From a virus, in the IMG/VR virus record IMGVR_UViG_3300044695_001680, positions 1 through 45,816 of that record: 45,816 nucleotides of DNA. One strand, given 5' to 3'. The notes below the pieces were generated by a model. It did not search any database. It saw nothing but the letters and a program-made list of their open reading frames with translations, and was not told where the DNA came from. Shown here in pieces: positions 32,953 to 40,240 of the stretch. Each line of letters begins with the position of its first letter. Positions within the stretch are counted from its first letter, which is position 1. The translations under genes were made by a program, and so were the position numbers.

Positions 32953-33694
32953 CTCCACTACTGGAGCTGGGGGTCCAAAGGATTGGCTCATTGTTTTCGT
33001 GGTCATAGTCGGTGTATTGGAGGATCCGAGCTAGCCGTGCATTAAGCAACGCATCCTCTTCAGTCATTCCCCGTTCTTCAAAGACCTCAACAACGGTCTG
33101 CCACTTGCACCCTTTCTTCTCAAAGATTGCATCAGCACGTTTGATGCCAATGCCGGGTGCTCCTGCGTAACCGTCTGTCTGATCCCCACTCATCGTTTGA
33201 ATCAGATGCCAACGATCCCCCATTTCCTTGGTGATCTCAATCACAGGATTTGTTAGGTCATACAAGAGACCAGGGATCTGCTTCATGTCTTTATCAGGTG
33301 AGCAAATGATGTGCTCACACCCGTATTCAATTGGATCTGTTGCGTAGATACCAATCGCATCATCAGCTTCCAGATTGTCCACTACTATCGTGGTGTAGTT
33401 ATCACCGCACCAGTTCAGCAGACGTTTGTAACCGCAGGGTTTCTTGCGGTTTCGATGACCCTTGTAATCGGGGTAAATTTTTTTCCTAAAATTCTTCGGG
33501 CTAGAGAAGAACAGGATCACATCATCAAACACCCCCATGCATTGCACAATGGATGTCAGCTCTCTCTGGAACATGTCCAGCACTTCAGAGAAGCGACTTG
33601 TGACAACGATTACATCATCGTTGAAGTCGATCTCATCTTCACATGCAGCACAGGTCTTGTATGCGAGGTAGTCAGCATCAATGAGTAGTGTCAT
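32900..33694 (-). CDS. 5'-3' exonuclease (T7 gp6-like)
   Basis: A 264-residue FEN/PIN-type nuclease. Visible elements: LLIDADYLAYK with the first Asp, then FRKKIYPDYKGHR, the acidic cluster DNLEADDAIG, SPDKDMKQIPG, and the helix-hairpin-helix-like SGDQTDGYAGAPGIGIKRAD. It degrades host DNA and removes primers. The C-terminal Ser/Gly/Ala tail overlaps the next gene. Coupled by ATGA to the 46-residue gene upstream. Confidence 0.95.
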   Translation of the reverse strand: MTLLIDADYLAYKTCAACEDEIDFNDDVIVVTSRFSEVLDMFQRELTSIVQCMGVFDDVILFFSSPKNFRKKIYPDYKGHRNRKKPCGYKRLLNWCGDNYTTIVVDNLEADDAIGIYATDPIEYGCEHIICSPDKDMKQIPGLLYDLTNPVIEITKEMGDRWHLIQTMSGDQTDGYAGAPGIGIKRADAIFEKKGCKWQTVVEVFEERGMTEEDALLNARLARILQYTDYDHENNEPILWTPSSSSGDDSGATIQDATAAGSAA

Positions 33695-33831
33695 TTCCCT
33701 TGACCAATACGCAGTTTTCGTGTGCCTTTAGGAAGTGATCGACGACCGTTCCCCTGGTGCGTGTGTTTGAACTTAGATCGAGATTCAAATTGTTTCTTGG
33801 CTAGGTTTGTTTTCGATTTCTGTGGGGGCAT
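33691..33831 (-). CDS. Small very basic protein, unknown
   Basis: A 46-residue protein (starts PPQKSKTNLAKKQFESRSKF, later HQGNGRRSLPKGTRKLRIG) with about one third Lys/Arg. Its stop overlaps the exonuclease start (ATGA), strong support for translation. It overlaps the end of the endonuclease VII-like gene by 47 nt. Likely nucleic-acid binding. Confidence 0.7.
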   Translation of the reverse strand: MPPQKSKTNLAKKQFESRSKFKHTHQGNGRRSLPKGTRKLRIGQGK

Positions 33832-34249
33832 TGGTTAAATAGTTCACAGCCGCCATCAAGCCAGCTAGGTTGTCTCCTAATTGACCTATGGCACGATTAC
33901 ATTGATTACACAGCCAACCACGATGTCTTTTGGTGGTATGGTCGTGATCAAAACACAGTGCGTATTTCCTTGAACCACATACAGGGCATGGAGTTCCTAT
34001 TGGAGGTGGAGTTGGATTACCTGCTAGATGTTTCGCCATTGCCAGTGCCTGTCCAGCAACTGACTCACACGCCTTACACCTTGATCTACGATGACTTGAA
34101 TCACCCTTTCGCCAAGGTGAATACTCGTGCTGGGGTTTTAGCTGCTGACATTCAATGCACTGAGTAAAAGTCTGGTCCGACTTTCCCGGTTGCTTCGATT
34201 GGGCAGCGCAGTTTGTATAGTTCCCCAGCAGCTCTAGCTGCGTATTCAA
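33785..34249 (-). CDS. Endonuclease VII-type HNH nuclease
   Basis: Up to 154 residues. The C-terminal half is the recombination endonuclease VII pattern: GTPCPVCGSRKYAL, then CFDHDHTTKRHRGWLCNQCN and AIGQLGDN, with the zinc cysteines and the catalytic DHDH. The N-terminal half carries another Cys set (QCIECQQLKP and RCKACES). To keep QCIEC the start must lie inside the polymerase gene; a TTG at 34249 is the only candidate seen, giving a 98-nt overlap. T4 endo VII resolves branched DNA; many phage relatives are free-standing homing nucleases. Its wedge between polymerase and exonuclease favours a mobile origin. Confidence 0.85.
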   Translation of the reverse strand: MNTQLELLGNYTNCAAQSKQPGKSDQTFTQCIECQQLKPQHEYSPWRKGDSSHRRSRCKACESVAGQALAMAKHLAGNPTPPPIGTPCPVCGSRKYALCFDHDHTTKRHRGWLCNQCNRAIGQLGDNLAGLMAAVNYLTNAPTEIENKPSQETI

Positions 34250-35423
34250 GTATGAACTTCATGTTGTCGGCTTCAGCCGGGGGGCATTCGTAGAACAAAG
34301 CATCGTGAATGAAGGCCAGTTGCTGACTTTCCATCTTTTGCTCTTTGATCATTTGATTGATCATCACCATCCACCGTTTGGCAACTACACCAGCGCTGGA
34401 CTGCAGCAAGTAGTTCAATCCCTTGTGGGGTTGATCGATAGAGATACGCCTTCCATCAATTGAATTGACGTGCTTCTCTTCTTGAACTTTTTTCTTGACT
34501 GCATTAACAAGATCACTAAGACCTTCAATTGCATCCAGATACGCTTTCCTAATTTCAGCCCCTTTCTTTTTTGCCTTATCGGCTGAAAGCTGAGGGTCAT
34601 AGGAGAGTCCAATCTTTTCGTTCCCAGCCCCGTAAAGAAAAGCGTAGGTAACGGTTTTGACGAGCTTACGACTAATGCCAATCTTGTCGGCATTAACTTG
34701 GTGGATATCACCGTTAAGCAAGATCTGAGCATATCTGCCATGATCATACTTACTAAGGTAATGCGCGAACATCCGCAGCTCGATGCCGCTAAAATCGGCC
34801 CCAGCCATGACCATTCCTGGAGTTGCCTGGAATAGTCGCTGGAATCGTTCTCCACTTGGTATTTGGGATACGTTTGGATTTCGATGGGCACAGCGATGGG
34901 TGTTAGTTGCAACTGAACAGTGATGATGAATTCGTCCCTTGCGGACAAGCTTTAACCAGGCATTGGCGCCTTCCGACAGCATGCCAAGTTGCTTGCCAAT
35001 CTCAAGACAACTCAAGAACTCAAGAGCAATGGGTGTACCAATGTCTTTGAGTACTACTTCATCAATCGTTGCCTTACCCTTTTCTGTGAATTGATTAGGA
35101 GTCCACTTGTAGTGCTCCTTCATCACCCATGCAATGTGATCTCGACTGGTTGGGTTAAGATCCTTGAGGCGCGTAAAAGCGCATCCAGGGAGATATCCTC
35201 GGGACGCATTAGCACGACTAGGAGTAAACTCGTTTCCCGCAACGAAAGGGTGCCGTTGTCTAATAGATCCTTGCAGCGATTCAAGTGTACATCGAAGTTC
35301 CGATTCCAACTCATGAGCGGATCGTTCATCAAAGTACCATCCATGTAGTTCTTGTTTCGTCAGGATCTGAGCTACTTCGTGCTCCAGACTGACCCATCCA
35401 GGTATTTCTGGAAATGCTTCCAT
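34152..35423 (-). CDS. DNA polymerase, family A polymerase domain (separate frame)
   Basis: 423 residues from the ATG at 35423. It matches T7 gp5 from the end of the exonuclease domain onward. Motif A is ADFSGIELRMFAH (about residue 210), motif B VKTVTYAFLYGAGNEKIG (about 256), with Tyr at the position of T7 Tyr526 / E. coli Phe762, and motif C IHDALFYECP (about 373). Motif C has Ala where HDE is normal. The frame overlaps the exonuclease frame by 52 nt (-1 relative). No slippery heptamer is seen, and the ATG lacks a ribosome site, so coupled translation, an indel in the assembly and an unusual frameshift all remain possible. Confidence 0.93.
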   Translation of the reverse strand: MEAFPEIPGWVSLEHEVAQILTKQELHGWYFDERSAHELESELRCTLESLQGSIRQRHPFVAGNEFTPSRANASRGYLPGCAFTRLKDLNPTSRDHIAWVMKEHYKWTPNQFTEKGKATIDEVVLKDIGTPIALEFLSCLEIGKQLGMLSEGANAWLKLVRKGRIHHHCSVATNTHRCAHRNPNVSQIPSGERFQRLFQATPGMVMAGADFSGIELRMFAHYLSKYDHGRYAQILLNGDIHQVNADKIGISRKLVKTVTYAFLYGAGNEKIGLSYDPQLSADKAKKKGAEIRKAYLDAIEGLSDLVNAVKKKVQEEKHVNSIDGRRISIDQPHKGLNYLLQSSAGVVAKRWMVMINQMIKEQKMESQQLAFIHDALFYECPPAEADNMKFILEYAARAAGELYKLRCPIEATGKVGPDFYSVH

Positions 35424-35923
35424 AGTTTGTGGGTAACTTGTACATCTTGAACCATGTAGTCCTCCATCTCTTGGGACCACTCCTTCCAGTCTGTTGTCTT
35501 TGCAAAGCTACCTTTGTACTCACCTAACCTGTAGCCATAAGCTTCAAGAGAGTGTCTGCCAAGTAGTTGCAGTGGCATGTGCTTCCAACGGCAAGTAGTC
35601 TTACCGTCAGCATCAACCTTCCGATCTAGGGCTAGTAGGTCAGGATGATAGAGACGACTGAGGATGAGGGTATCCAACGGACGTTTATGCGTAAACCATG
35701 GGTAGAACTTCTGGATTACTGGGATATCAAATCCGATTGCGTTGTGACCGATGATCGTCTCTGCCCCTTCCAGCATCGTGATAGCACGCGCAATGGGGTC
35801 ACGACTACCTTGATCGTTGAAGACATAAGTCTCATTGTTACCAAGGTCTTTGATAGCAACACAATGAATTCGGGATACAGTGTTGTACAGGCCGTCGGTC
35901 TCTAGGTCAAAGAGAAGGTTCAT
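35372..35923 (-). CDS. DNA polymerase, 3'-5' exonuclease domain (separate frame)
   Basis: 183 residues forming the proofreading domain of a T7-type DNA polymerase. Exo I is LFDLETDGL (Asp6, Glu8), Exo II IGHNAIGFDIP (about residue 61) and Exo III DYMVQDVQVTHKL (about 158), so all four metal-binding acidic residues are present. The frame ends in YLDGSVWSTK then a TAG, just where the polymerase domain begins in another frame. Together the two parts (about 600 residues) match the length of single-chain cyanopodovirus polymerases. Confidence 0.93.
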   Translation of the reverse strand: MNLLFDLETDGLYNTVSRIHCVAIKDLGNNETYVFNDQGSRDPIARAITMLEGAETIIGHNAIGFDIPVIQKFYPWFTHKRPLDTLILSRLYHPDLLALDRKVDADGKTTCRWKHMPLQLLGRHSLEAYGYRLGEYKGSFAKTTDWKEWSQEMEDYMVQDVQVTHKLWKHFQKYLDGSVWSTK

Positions 35924-35930
35924 TCATTTC

Positions 35931-36050
35931 TCAATTTGAAGGCAACCTCAGCAGCAACGGCAGCAGGCGCACGAAGATCGCCTTGATGCACAGCTCACCC
36001 GCTGCGCCGAGGGCGAGCAGGAGGGCGAGGGCGAGCAGGGCGTCAGTCAT
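35931..36050 (-). CDS. 39-residue membrane protein
   Basis: A tiny, very hydrophobic protein (TDALLALALLLALGAAGELC and a second Leu-rich half with RLLPLLLRL). Starts at an ATG that overlaps the previous stop by 8 nt. GC-rich, like the gene upstream. Perhaps two short membrane helices. Function unknown. Confidence 0.55.
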   Translation of the reverse strand: MTDALLALALLLALGAAGELCIKAIFVRLLPLLLRLPSN

Positions 36051-36312
36051 TGCCACCCTCCAGCTCGGCGGCGATGGCGAGGATTTCGTCGCGGATACGC
36101 TCGTTGGCATCGGTAAACCCGTCTTGCCACGCGGAATCATTCGGGAAACGGGCCGCACATTCTTCCGGCACCACCTGATCAGCAACAGCTCGCAGGGCGG
36201 CGGCCACTTCCAATCGCGTGCATTGAAAAGCAACGACTTCAGTTTCCGGGTGACAAACGGAAATTGCTGCATCCAGCACCGCCTGCGCGGCGGGGGAGAG
36301 AAGTTCAGTCAT
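36043..36312 (-). CDS. Small cyanobacterial/cyanophage-type repeat-family protein
   Basis: An 89-residue protein from the ATG at 36312. The phrases LLSPAAQAVLDAA, AAALRAVADQVVPEE and RIRDEILAIAAELEG belong to a family that I recall from marine Synechococcus and their phages, often several per genome. Helical, acidic, GC-rich. No biochemical function known to me. Overlaps both neighbours by 8 nt. Confidence 0.75.
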   Translation of the reverse strand: MTELLSPAAQAVLDAAISVCHPETEVVAFQCTRLEVAAALRAVADQVVPEECAARFPNDSAWQDGFTDANERIRDEILAIAAELEGGND

Positions 36313-36490
36313 CGTAGTGCGGGTAACAAAAGAGTTTTTCAATACGTCCAACCTCAATCTCAAATTGTTCAGCCATATTAAACGGCTGGCAATCATGAGT
36401 TTCGGCCAGGTCGCTTAACTGGAGACACGTCACCTCGCGGAGTTTCTCAAGAAGAAAGCAACGGAGAGCCCGTTTATGCTCTGGCTTCAT
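36305..36490 (-). CDS. Small protein, unknown
   Basis: A 61-residue protein (KPEHKRALRCFLLEKLREVT). Overlaps the gene upstream by 17 nt and downstream by 8 nt. Its base composition is less GC-rich than the flanking mini-genes. Not recognised. Confidence 0.6.
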   Translation of the reverse strand: MKPEHKRALRCFLLEKLREVTCLQLSDLAETHDCQPFNMAEQFEIEVGRIEKLFCYPHYDD

Positions 36491-36674
36491 TCAGGAAGCG
36501 CCTCCAGTGCGCGGCGGAAGAAAGGTTAGTCATTTCCAAATCTTCTTTACGGCGGCGAATACCTTCAACTTTGCAAATGAAATCTGTAGAACCCTCAATT
36601 AGCTCTTCTCGGAGTAAGGGGTCAGCCAAAATAGCTTTGATGTCAACTCTGTTGTGCGTTAAAGGTTTAGTCAT
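36474..36674 (-). CDS. Small protein, unknown
   Basis: A 66-residue protein (ILADPLLREELIEGSTDFIC, then KVEGIRRRKEDLEM) resembling short helical proteins seen repeatedly in cyanophage mini-gene clusters. Its start overlaps the upstream stop by 4 nt (36671-36674). Function unknown. Confidence 0.6.
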   Translation of the reverse strand: MTKPLTHNRVDIKAILADPLLREELIEGSTDFICKVEGIRRRKEDLEMTNLSSAAHWRRFLNEARA

Positions 36675-36979
36675 TCAGGAAGCTCCTTCAGTGCGCGGCG
36701 GATAAGTTCAAGTTCTTCAGGTCCAAACGTGACATAAGCACCTTCTGTTCCTGCTGGCCTTGCTAGTTCCAGCGCCTGCTCCTTCAAGCTCGGCGGCTTG
36801 GGGCGGCGGGCGGCGCGGAGATGTACTCCACTGGCCGGCGTTTCCATCATGACCCACTCACAGCACGCCTCCAGCTCCTGGTCGGCGCCTGCTCGGTAGG
36901 CAAGTGCAATCGCGTCAAGATTGCCGAGATCTTGTAGCTTTTCTACCAGCTCCGGCGGTGGGGTAATCGAATCAGTCAT
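36671..36979 (-). CDS. Small cyanobacterial/cyanophage-type protein (AARRPKPPSLKEQAL family)
   Basis: A 102-residue protein with the ordered phrases TPPPELVEKLQ, YRAGADQELEACCEWV, LRAARRPKPPSLKEQALELA and ELELIRRALKELPE. I recall this architecture as recurrent in marine Synechococcus and their siphoviruses and podoviruses; its function is unknown. GC-rich and coupled by TAATG to the gene upstream. A member of the same mini-gene island as 36043-36312. Confidence 0.8.
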   Translation of the reverse strand: MTDSITPPPELVEKLQDLGNLDAIALAYRAGADQELEACCEWVMMETPASGVHLRAARRPKPPSLKEQALELARPAGTEGAYVTFGPEELELIRRALKELPE

Positions 36980-37125
36980 TACAACAGCACCTCAGCGTGA
37001 AACAGAGCGTCAGAGCCATCAACGCCAGCCAGGGATGGTTGGCAATCACCAGCGCAGTCGTGGCGATCAACAGACCCCAGATAATTAAATACATCGTTAA
37101 TAGCAACGTTTTCAGTAGACATCAT
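36979..37125 (-). CDS. Small protein, unknown
   Basis: A 48-residue protein from the ATG at 37125, preceded by GGAG at 5 nt. Contains VFNYLGSVDRHDCAGDC and ends DALFHAEVLL. Overlaps the upstream gene by 14 nt and the next by TAATG. Not recognised. Confidence 0.6.
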   Translation of the reverse strand: MMSTENVAINDVFNYLGSVDRHDCAGDCQPSLAGVDGSDALFHAEVLL

Positions 37126-37279
37126 TTGGGCTCCAATGTGGATCAACGTGGTAGTGATCACATAGAACCTCAAAGAGACTCTTCATCTCCAACACATATC
37201 CATTTGGGCCAATCTCACCTCTTGCATGCATCGCAATCAGCTCTTCTTCTGTGCAAATGATGATCGGGCTATCATCCAT
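37112..37279 (-). CDS. Small acidic protein, unknown
   Basis: A 55-residue protein (DDSPIIICTEEELIAMHARG, then LEMKSLFEVLCDHYHVDPHW). The ATG at 37279 overlaps the stop of the 56-residue gene upstream (ATGGATGA), which supports it over an in-frame ATG at 37312. Confidence 0.65.
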   Translation of the reverse strand: MDDSPIIICTEEELIAMHARGEIGPNGYVLEMKSLFEVLCDHYHVDPHWSPNDVY

Positions 37280-37442
37280 TGAACTGCTGCGTAGGATGTT
37301 TGATGATTGCATCCATCTGAACGATGTCTGCTCGGAATGGTTGTGCTCGCTTGACCATCTCAGCAGTTGGTGCCTTAGGTCGGTTGAGCTTTTGTTCGTA
37401 CTCAGAAGTCTGGGTTCGTGTCGAACACTGATGCGATGTCAT
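37272..37442 (-). CDS. Small basic protein, unknown
   Basis: A 56-residue protein: TSHQCSTRTQTSEYEQKLNR, then PKAPTAEMVKRAQPFRADIV. The ATG at 37442 lies inside the primase-helicase 3' end (41-nt overlap) and follows TTGAAG. Open and protein-like across the gap that would otherwise separate the primase from the next gene. Confidence 0.65.
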   Translation of the reverse strand: MTSHQCSTRTQTSEYEQKLNRPKAPTAEMVKRAQPFRADIVQMDAIIKHPTQQFNG

Positions 37443-39000
37443 CTTCAATAAAACGGCAAGTGTTTAGGTCGTACTTCAACGTGCATGCGACGCCAACTTC
37501 GCCTGAATAGCGATTCTTGAGGACTCGCACAGTCGTATCAGTTCCTCCAGATGTGCTCTGTTGGTTTCTTTCAAGGGCAATAACTGAGTCAGACAGCTGT
37601 GCAATTGCTGCAGATCCCCGCAGCTGTCCCAAATGCACGCGGGCACCTTCTTCATGGTTTGTGTCACCTGATGTTCTCCGCAAATGTGAAACCAGAAACA
37701 AGGAGATCCCTGTTCGTTCAACCAATGAGCGGAGGCGTGTCATGGTGACGTCAATCATTCGACGTTCATCACCATCAAGACCACTGAGCAAGATACTCAA
37801 GTGATCAAGGAAGATAATCTTGACATCAAGACCTTGGGCAAGATACTCCACACGGTTGTAAATAACATCGGGATCAAAACTACCGAAGCCATCAAAAAGG
37901 TAAAGCGGCCAATGCTCAAGGGTTCTGGAGTAGACATCTGTCAATTCAGTACGTGAGTGTTCACCAATGTGAAATGGCTTATTGGCCGCCACGGACATCA
38001 GTCCCAGGGCGGTTCGACGGTTACTTTCCTCTAGAGCTAGGTATCCAACTCGTTCTCCCTTATTCAGAAGATGAGTGGCCAGCTCTCTACAAAAAGACGA
38101 TTTCCCGATTCCAGATCCAGCGGTAATCGTCACCAGCTCGTTTGATCTTATGCCGTGAAGCTTGGCTTGAAGTCCTTTGAAGGGATACTCATGTTGTCCT
38201 ACATCATTAGGAGTAAGTATCTGTTCTAGAAGGCTTTTCGCTTCGACAATACCGTCTGGGCGATACGGGGATGCGTTCCAAATTGCCTCCCTAATCGATT
38301 GTGCCTCGCCTGCCTGTAGTGCATCGGAAGCATCCTTCCAATCATTGAGGCGAGCGATCTTAACTTTGCCTGGTGGCAATACGCTTGCCGCCTCCTTCGC
38401 TGCCTCCTGGCCTGCATTGTCCATGTCGAAGAACAGGACAATCTCCTCGTAGCCCTGGAGCCACTCAAGCTGCCTCTGGATGCACCGTTTGGCAGACTTG
38501 GCACCATCTGGTATTGATACCATCGGCCAATTCCCCGAGTAAGCTTCAAAACATGAAACCGCATCGAGTTCTCCTTCGGTGATAACCACTCTCTTTCCAC
38601 TGCTAGGGAAGAGATGCTGTCCAAAGAATGTTTCTGCATGAGTTCCTTCCCAGTAGAACTGCTTGTCTTGGGTCTTTACCTTGGCTCCGATGCACTTACC
38701 ATCAAGGTCGAAGTAATGGAAGTAAAGAAGCTTGCCTTCCCGATGGATTCGGTACTTCTGACAAACCTCTTCACTGATCTTCCGTTTGGGTAGTGTTACA
38801 GCCTCACCTTTAAGAGTGAATGTCACCCGTTGTTTTGTCGAAGGACGTAGGTAATCTCCATACCCAGGCTCCCAATACTGACAACCAAAGCAATAGCCAT
38901 GGCCATCGTCGTAACGGCCGAGATTGTCTCTCGATCCACAAGCTGGGCAAGGTTCATGGTCAATACATTTAGTGGTTTCTGTATCGCGAGATGACTGCAT
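37402..39000 (-). CDS. Primase-helicase (T7 gp4-like)
   Basis: A 532-residue bifunctional replication protein. An N-terminal zinc ribbon (CPACG at 18-22 and CFGC at 37-40) recognises primer sites; a TOPRIM core includes VITEGELDAVSCFEA and VLFFDMDNAGQEAA; the C-terminal RecA-like helicase has Walker A AGSGIGKSSFC near residue 295, Walker B KIIFLDHLSIL, and QLRGSAAIAQLSD. It unwinds DNA as a hexamer and primes the lagging strand with the polymerase encoded at 34-36 kb. Confidence 0.96.
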   Translation of the reverse strand: MQSSRDTETTKCIDHEPCPACGSRDNLGRYDDGHGYCFGCQYWEPGYGDYLRPSTKQRVTFTLKGEAVTLPKRKISEEVCQKYRIHREGKLLYFHYFDLDGKCIGAKVKTQDKQFYWEGTHAETFFGQHLFPSSGKRVVITEGELDAVSCFEAYSGNWPMVSIPDGAKSAKRCIQRQLEWLQGYEEIVLFFDMDNAGQEAAKEAASVLPPGKVKIARLNDWKDASDALQAGEAQSIREAIWNASPYRPDGIVEAKSLLEQILTPNDVGQHEYPFKGLQAKLHGIRSNELVTITAGSGIGKSSFCRELATHLLNKGERVGYLALEESNRRTALGLMSVAANKPFHIGEHSRTELTDVYSRTLEHWPLYLFDGFGSFDPDVIYNRVEYLAQGLDVKIIFLDHLSILLSGLDGDERRMIDVTMTRLRSLVERTGISLFLVSHLRRTSGDTNHEEGARVHLGQLRGSAAIAQLSDSVIALERNQQSTSGGTDTTVRVLKNRYSGEVGVACTLKYDLNTCRFIEDDIASVFDTNPDF

Positions 39001-39181
39001 TGATCAGCTTTTCATAGATGTCAGCAGTGTCTTGAAAGTACTGATGCTGCTCAGTCAATGCCTCAGCGAAAGCGTTGACCACTTCATCGCATGTAAGCTC
39101 ACCTGATTTGATGTGATCCTCGACATCCATCAAGGTGTCAGCAATGTTGTCCTTGATAAACTTCTTGTGTTTGTCACTCAT
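38969..39181 (-). CDS. Small helical acidic protein, unknown
   Basis: A 70-residue protein (HKKFIKDNIADTLMDVEDHI, later EKLINAVISRYRNH). Overlaps the primase start by 32 nt and the gene upstream by ATGA. Possibly a paralogue of the next upstream protein (39178-39327): both are short, helical, with I.DIATNL / IADTL and a similar length. Role unknown. Confidence 0.7.
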   Translation of the reverse strand: MSDKHKKFIKDNIADTLMDVEDHIKSGELTCDEVVNAFAEALTEQHQYFQDTADIYEKLINAVISRYRNH

Positions 39182-39327
39182 TGTTGGGTGTGAAACCTGT
39201 TGATCAACTCTTCGTAGCTGTCCAGTGCTGCTTCAACACCCTCGATGATGTCATTCGGTGACGAATGCTTATCAAGAGCCATGATCAGATTGGTAGCTAT
39301 GTCTTTAATCAGTTCTACGTCAGCCAT
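39178..39327 (-). CDS. 49-residue protein, unknown
   Basis: ATG at 39327; DVELIKDIATNLIMALDKH, then IIEGVEAALDSYEELINRF. It overlaps the endonuclease I stop by 13 nt and its own stop overlaps the next start (ATGA). Helical and acidic. Both overlaps support it as a coupled gene of the replication operon. Confidence 0.7.
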   Translation of the reverse strand: MADVELIKDIATNLIMALDKHSSPNDIIEGVEAALDSYEELINRFHTQQ

Positions 39328-39668
39328 TCAATCGGGATGGAATGAAAAGCACACCAAAGGAAGCCGTGTTTCTCAGCCCACTTGGAGTACGTGGTTTTTG
39401 ATCCTTTGTAGATCTTGTTATACGGGGATTGAAAGACAAACCGAATATCAAGGTCAGGGTTCGCAGCCTTTACTGCCTTCATCTTGCGACGATCTTCCTC
39501 CGTCAGATGCCCCTTAGTTTCAAGGTAGATACCATTAGGAAGAAGAAAGTCTGGTGTGTAATTACACTGCAAGATATATGGAACCTTGGTTGACTCGTAC
39601 TCGTACTTAACCCCCAGGTTGGTGAGAAGATCAGCAACCTTCTCTTCCAACCCAGAGCGGAAAGCCAT
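39315..39668 (-). CDS. Endonuclease I / Holliday junction resolvase (T7 gp3-like)
   Basis: A 117-residue protein. AFRSGLEEKVADLLTNLGVK, then YTPDFLLPNGIYLETKGHL (the active-site Asp, Glu, Lys set) and YKGSKTTYSKWAEKHGF correspond closely to T7 gp3. It resolves branched DNA and helps break host DNA. Slightly shorter at the C-terminus than T7 gp3 (149). Confidence 0.96.
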   Translation of the reverse strand: MAFRSGLEEKVADLLTNLGVKYEYESTKVPYILQCNYTPDFLLPNGIYLETKGHLTEEDRRKMKAVKAANPDLDIRFVFQSPYNKIYKGSKTTYSKWAEKHGFLWCAFHSIPIEWLT

Positions 39669-39670
39669 GA

Positions 39671-40240
39671 TCAGAAGTCGTCGTCGAAACTGGCAGCAGC
39701 AGTCGGGGTCACGTTCGGATCATCCGACTTAAATCCTTTGGTCTTGCCAAACAGTTCAGCGATGTTCTCAGCATCCATGTCACCCGTATCCACACCAGCA
39801 GCACTTGAAAGACTGATGATCTGAATTCCTTTCAGCTTCAAGCTGGTGCCGTAGGTGACACCATCCTTGAGGATGTAAGGCTTCTGGAAGAATGCCAGCT
39901 TCACCGTAGACCCCGAATAGACCGGCAGATTGGTGTTAGTAACAACCGTACCTTCACTATCCACCACAGTGGGCATGTTCTCTTCATTCCACGAGAACTT
40001 GACTTTGAACTTACCCTCATCAACTTCTTCCCAAGGTTCAGGCTTGAGAGTTGATCGTTTCGGGTTCTTCAGTTTCGACTCACACCACTTCAAGCTTTCG
40101 GTTCGATCTTCCTCAAGCTTCTTAATGAGATCATCGGTAAACACAGTAGCAAGTGAGTAGCCAAACTTGCTTGGTTTCATCACAGCCTGATAGCCTTCAA
40201 GAACAACAGGTTTTTCAGTGACGATAGTTTTGGTGGCCAT
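39671..40240 (-). CDS. Single-stranded DNA-binding protein (T7 gp2.5-like)
   Basis: A 189-residue protein from the ATG at 40240 (TAATG with the RNA polymerase stop). OB-fold-like beta segments (FKVKFSWNEENMPTVVDSEG, TNLPVYSGSTVKLAFFQKPY) and an acidic C-terminal tail ending in ASFDDDF, the aromatic-terminated tail of gp2.5 that docks onto polymerase and helicase. Confidence 0.93.
   Translation of the reverse strand: MATKTIVTEKPVVLEGYQAVMKPSKFGYSLATVFTDDLIKKLEEDRTESLKWCESKLKNPKRSTLKPEPWEEVDEGKFKVKFSWNEENMPTVVDSEGTVVTNTNLPVYSGSTVKLAFFQKPYILKDGVTYGTSLKLKGIQIISLSSAAGVDTGDMDAENIAELFGKTKGFKSDDPNVTPTAAASFDDDF

Noticed and set aside
35372-35480. Classical -1 programmed frameshift in the DNA polymerase
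   Set aside because: The overlap was read codon by codon and no slippery heptamer followed by a clear stem was found; a non-standard event cannot be excluded.
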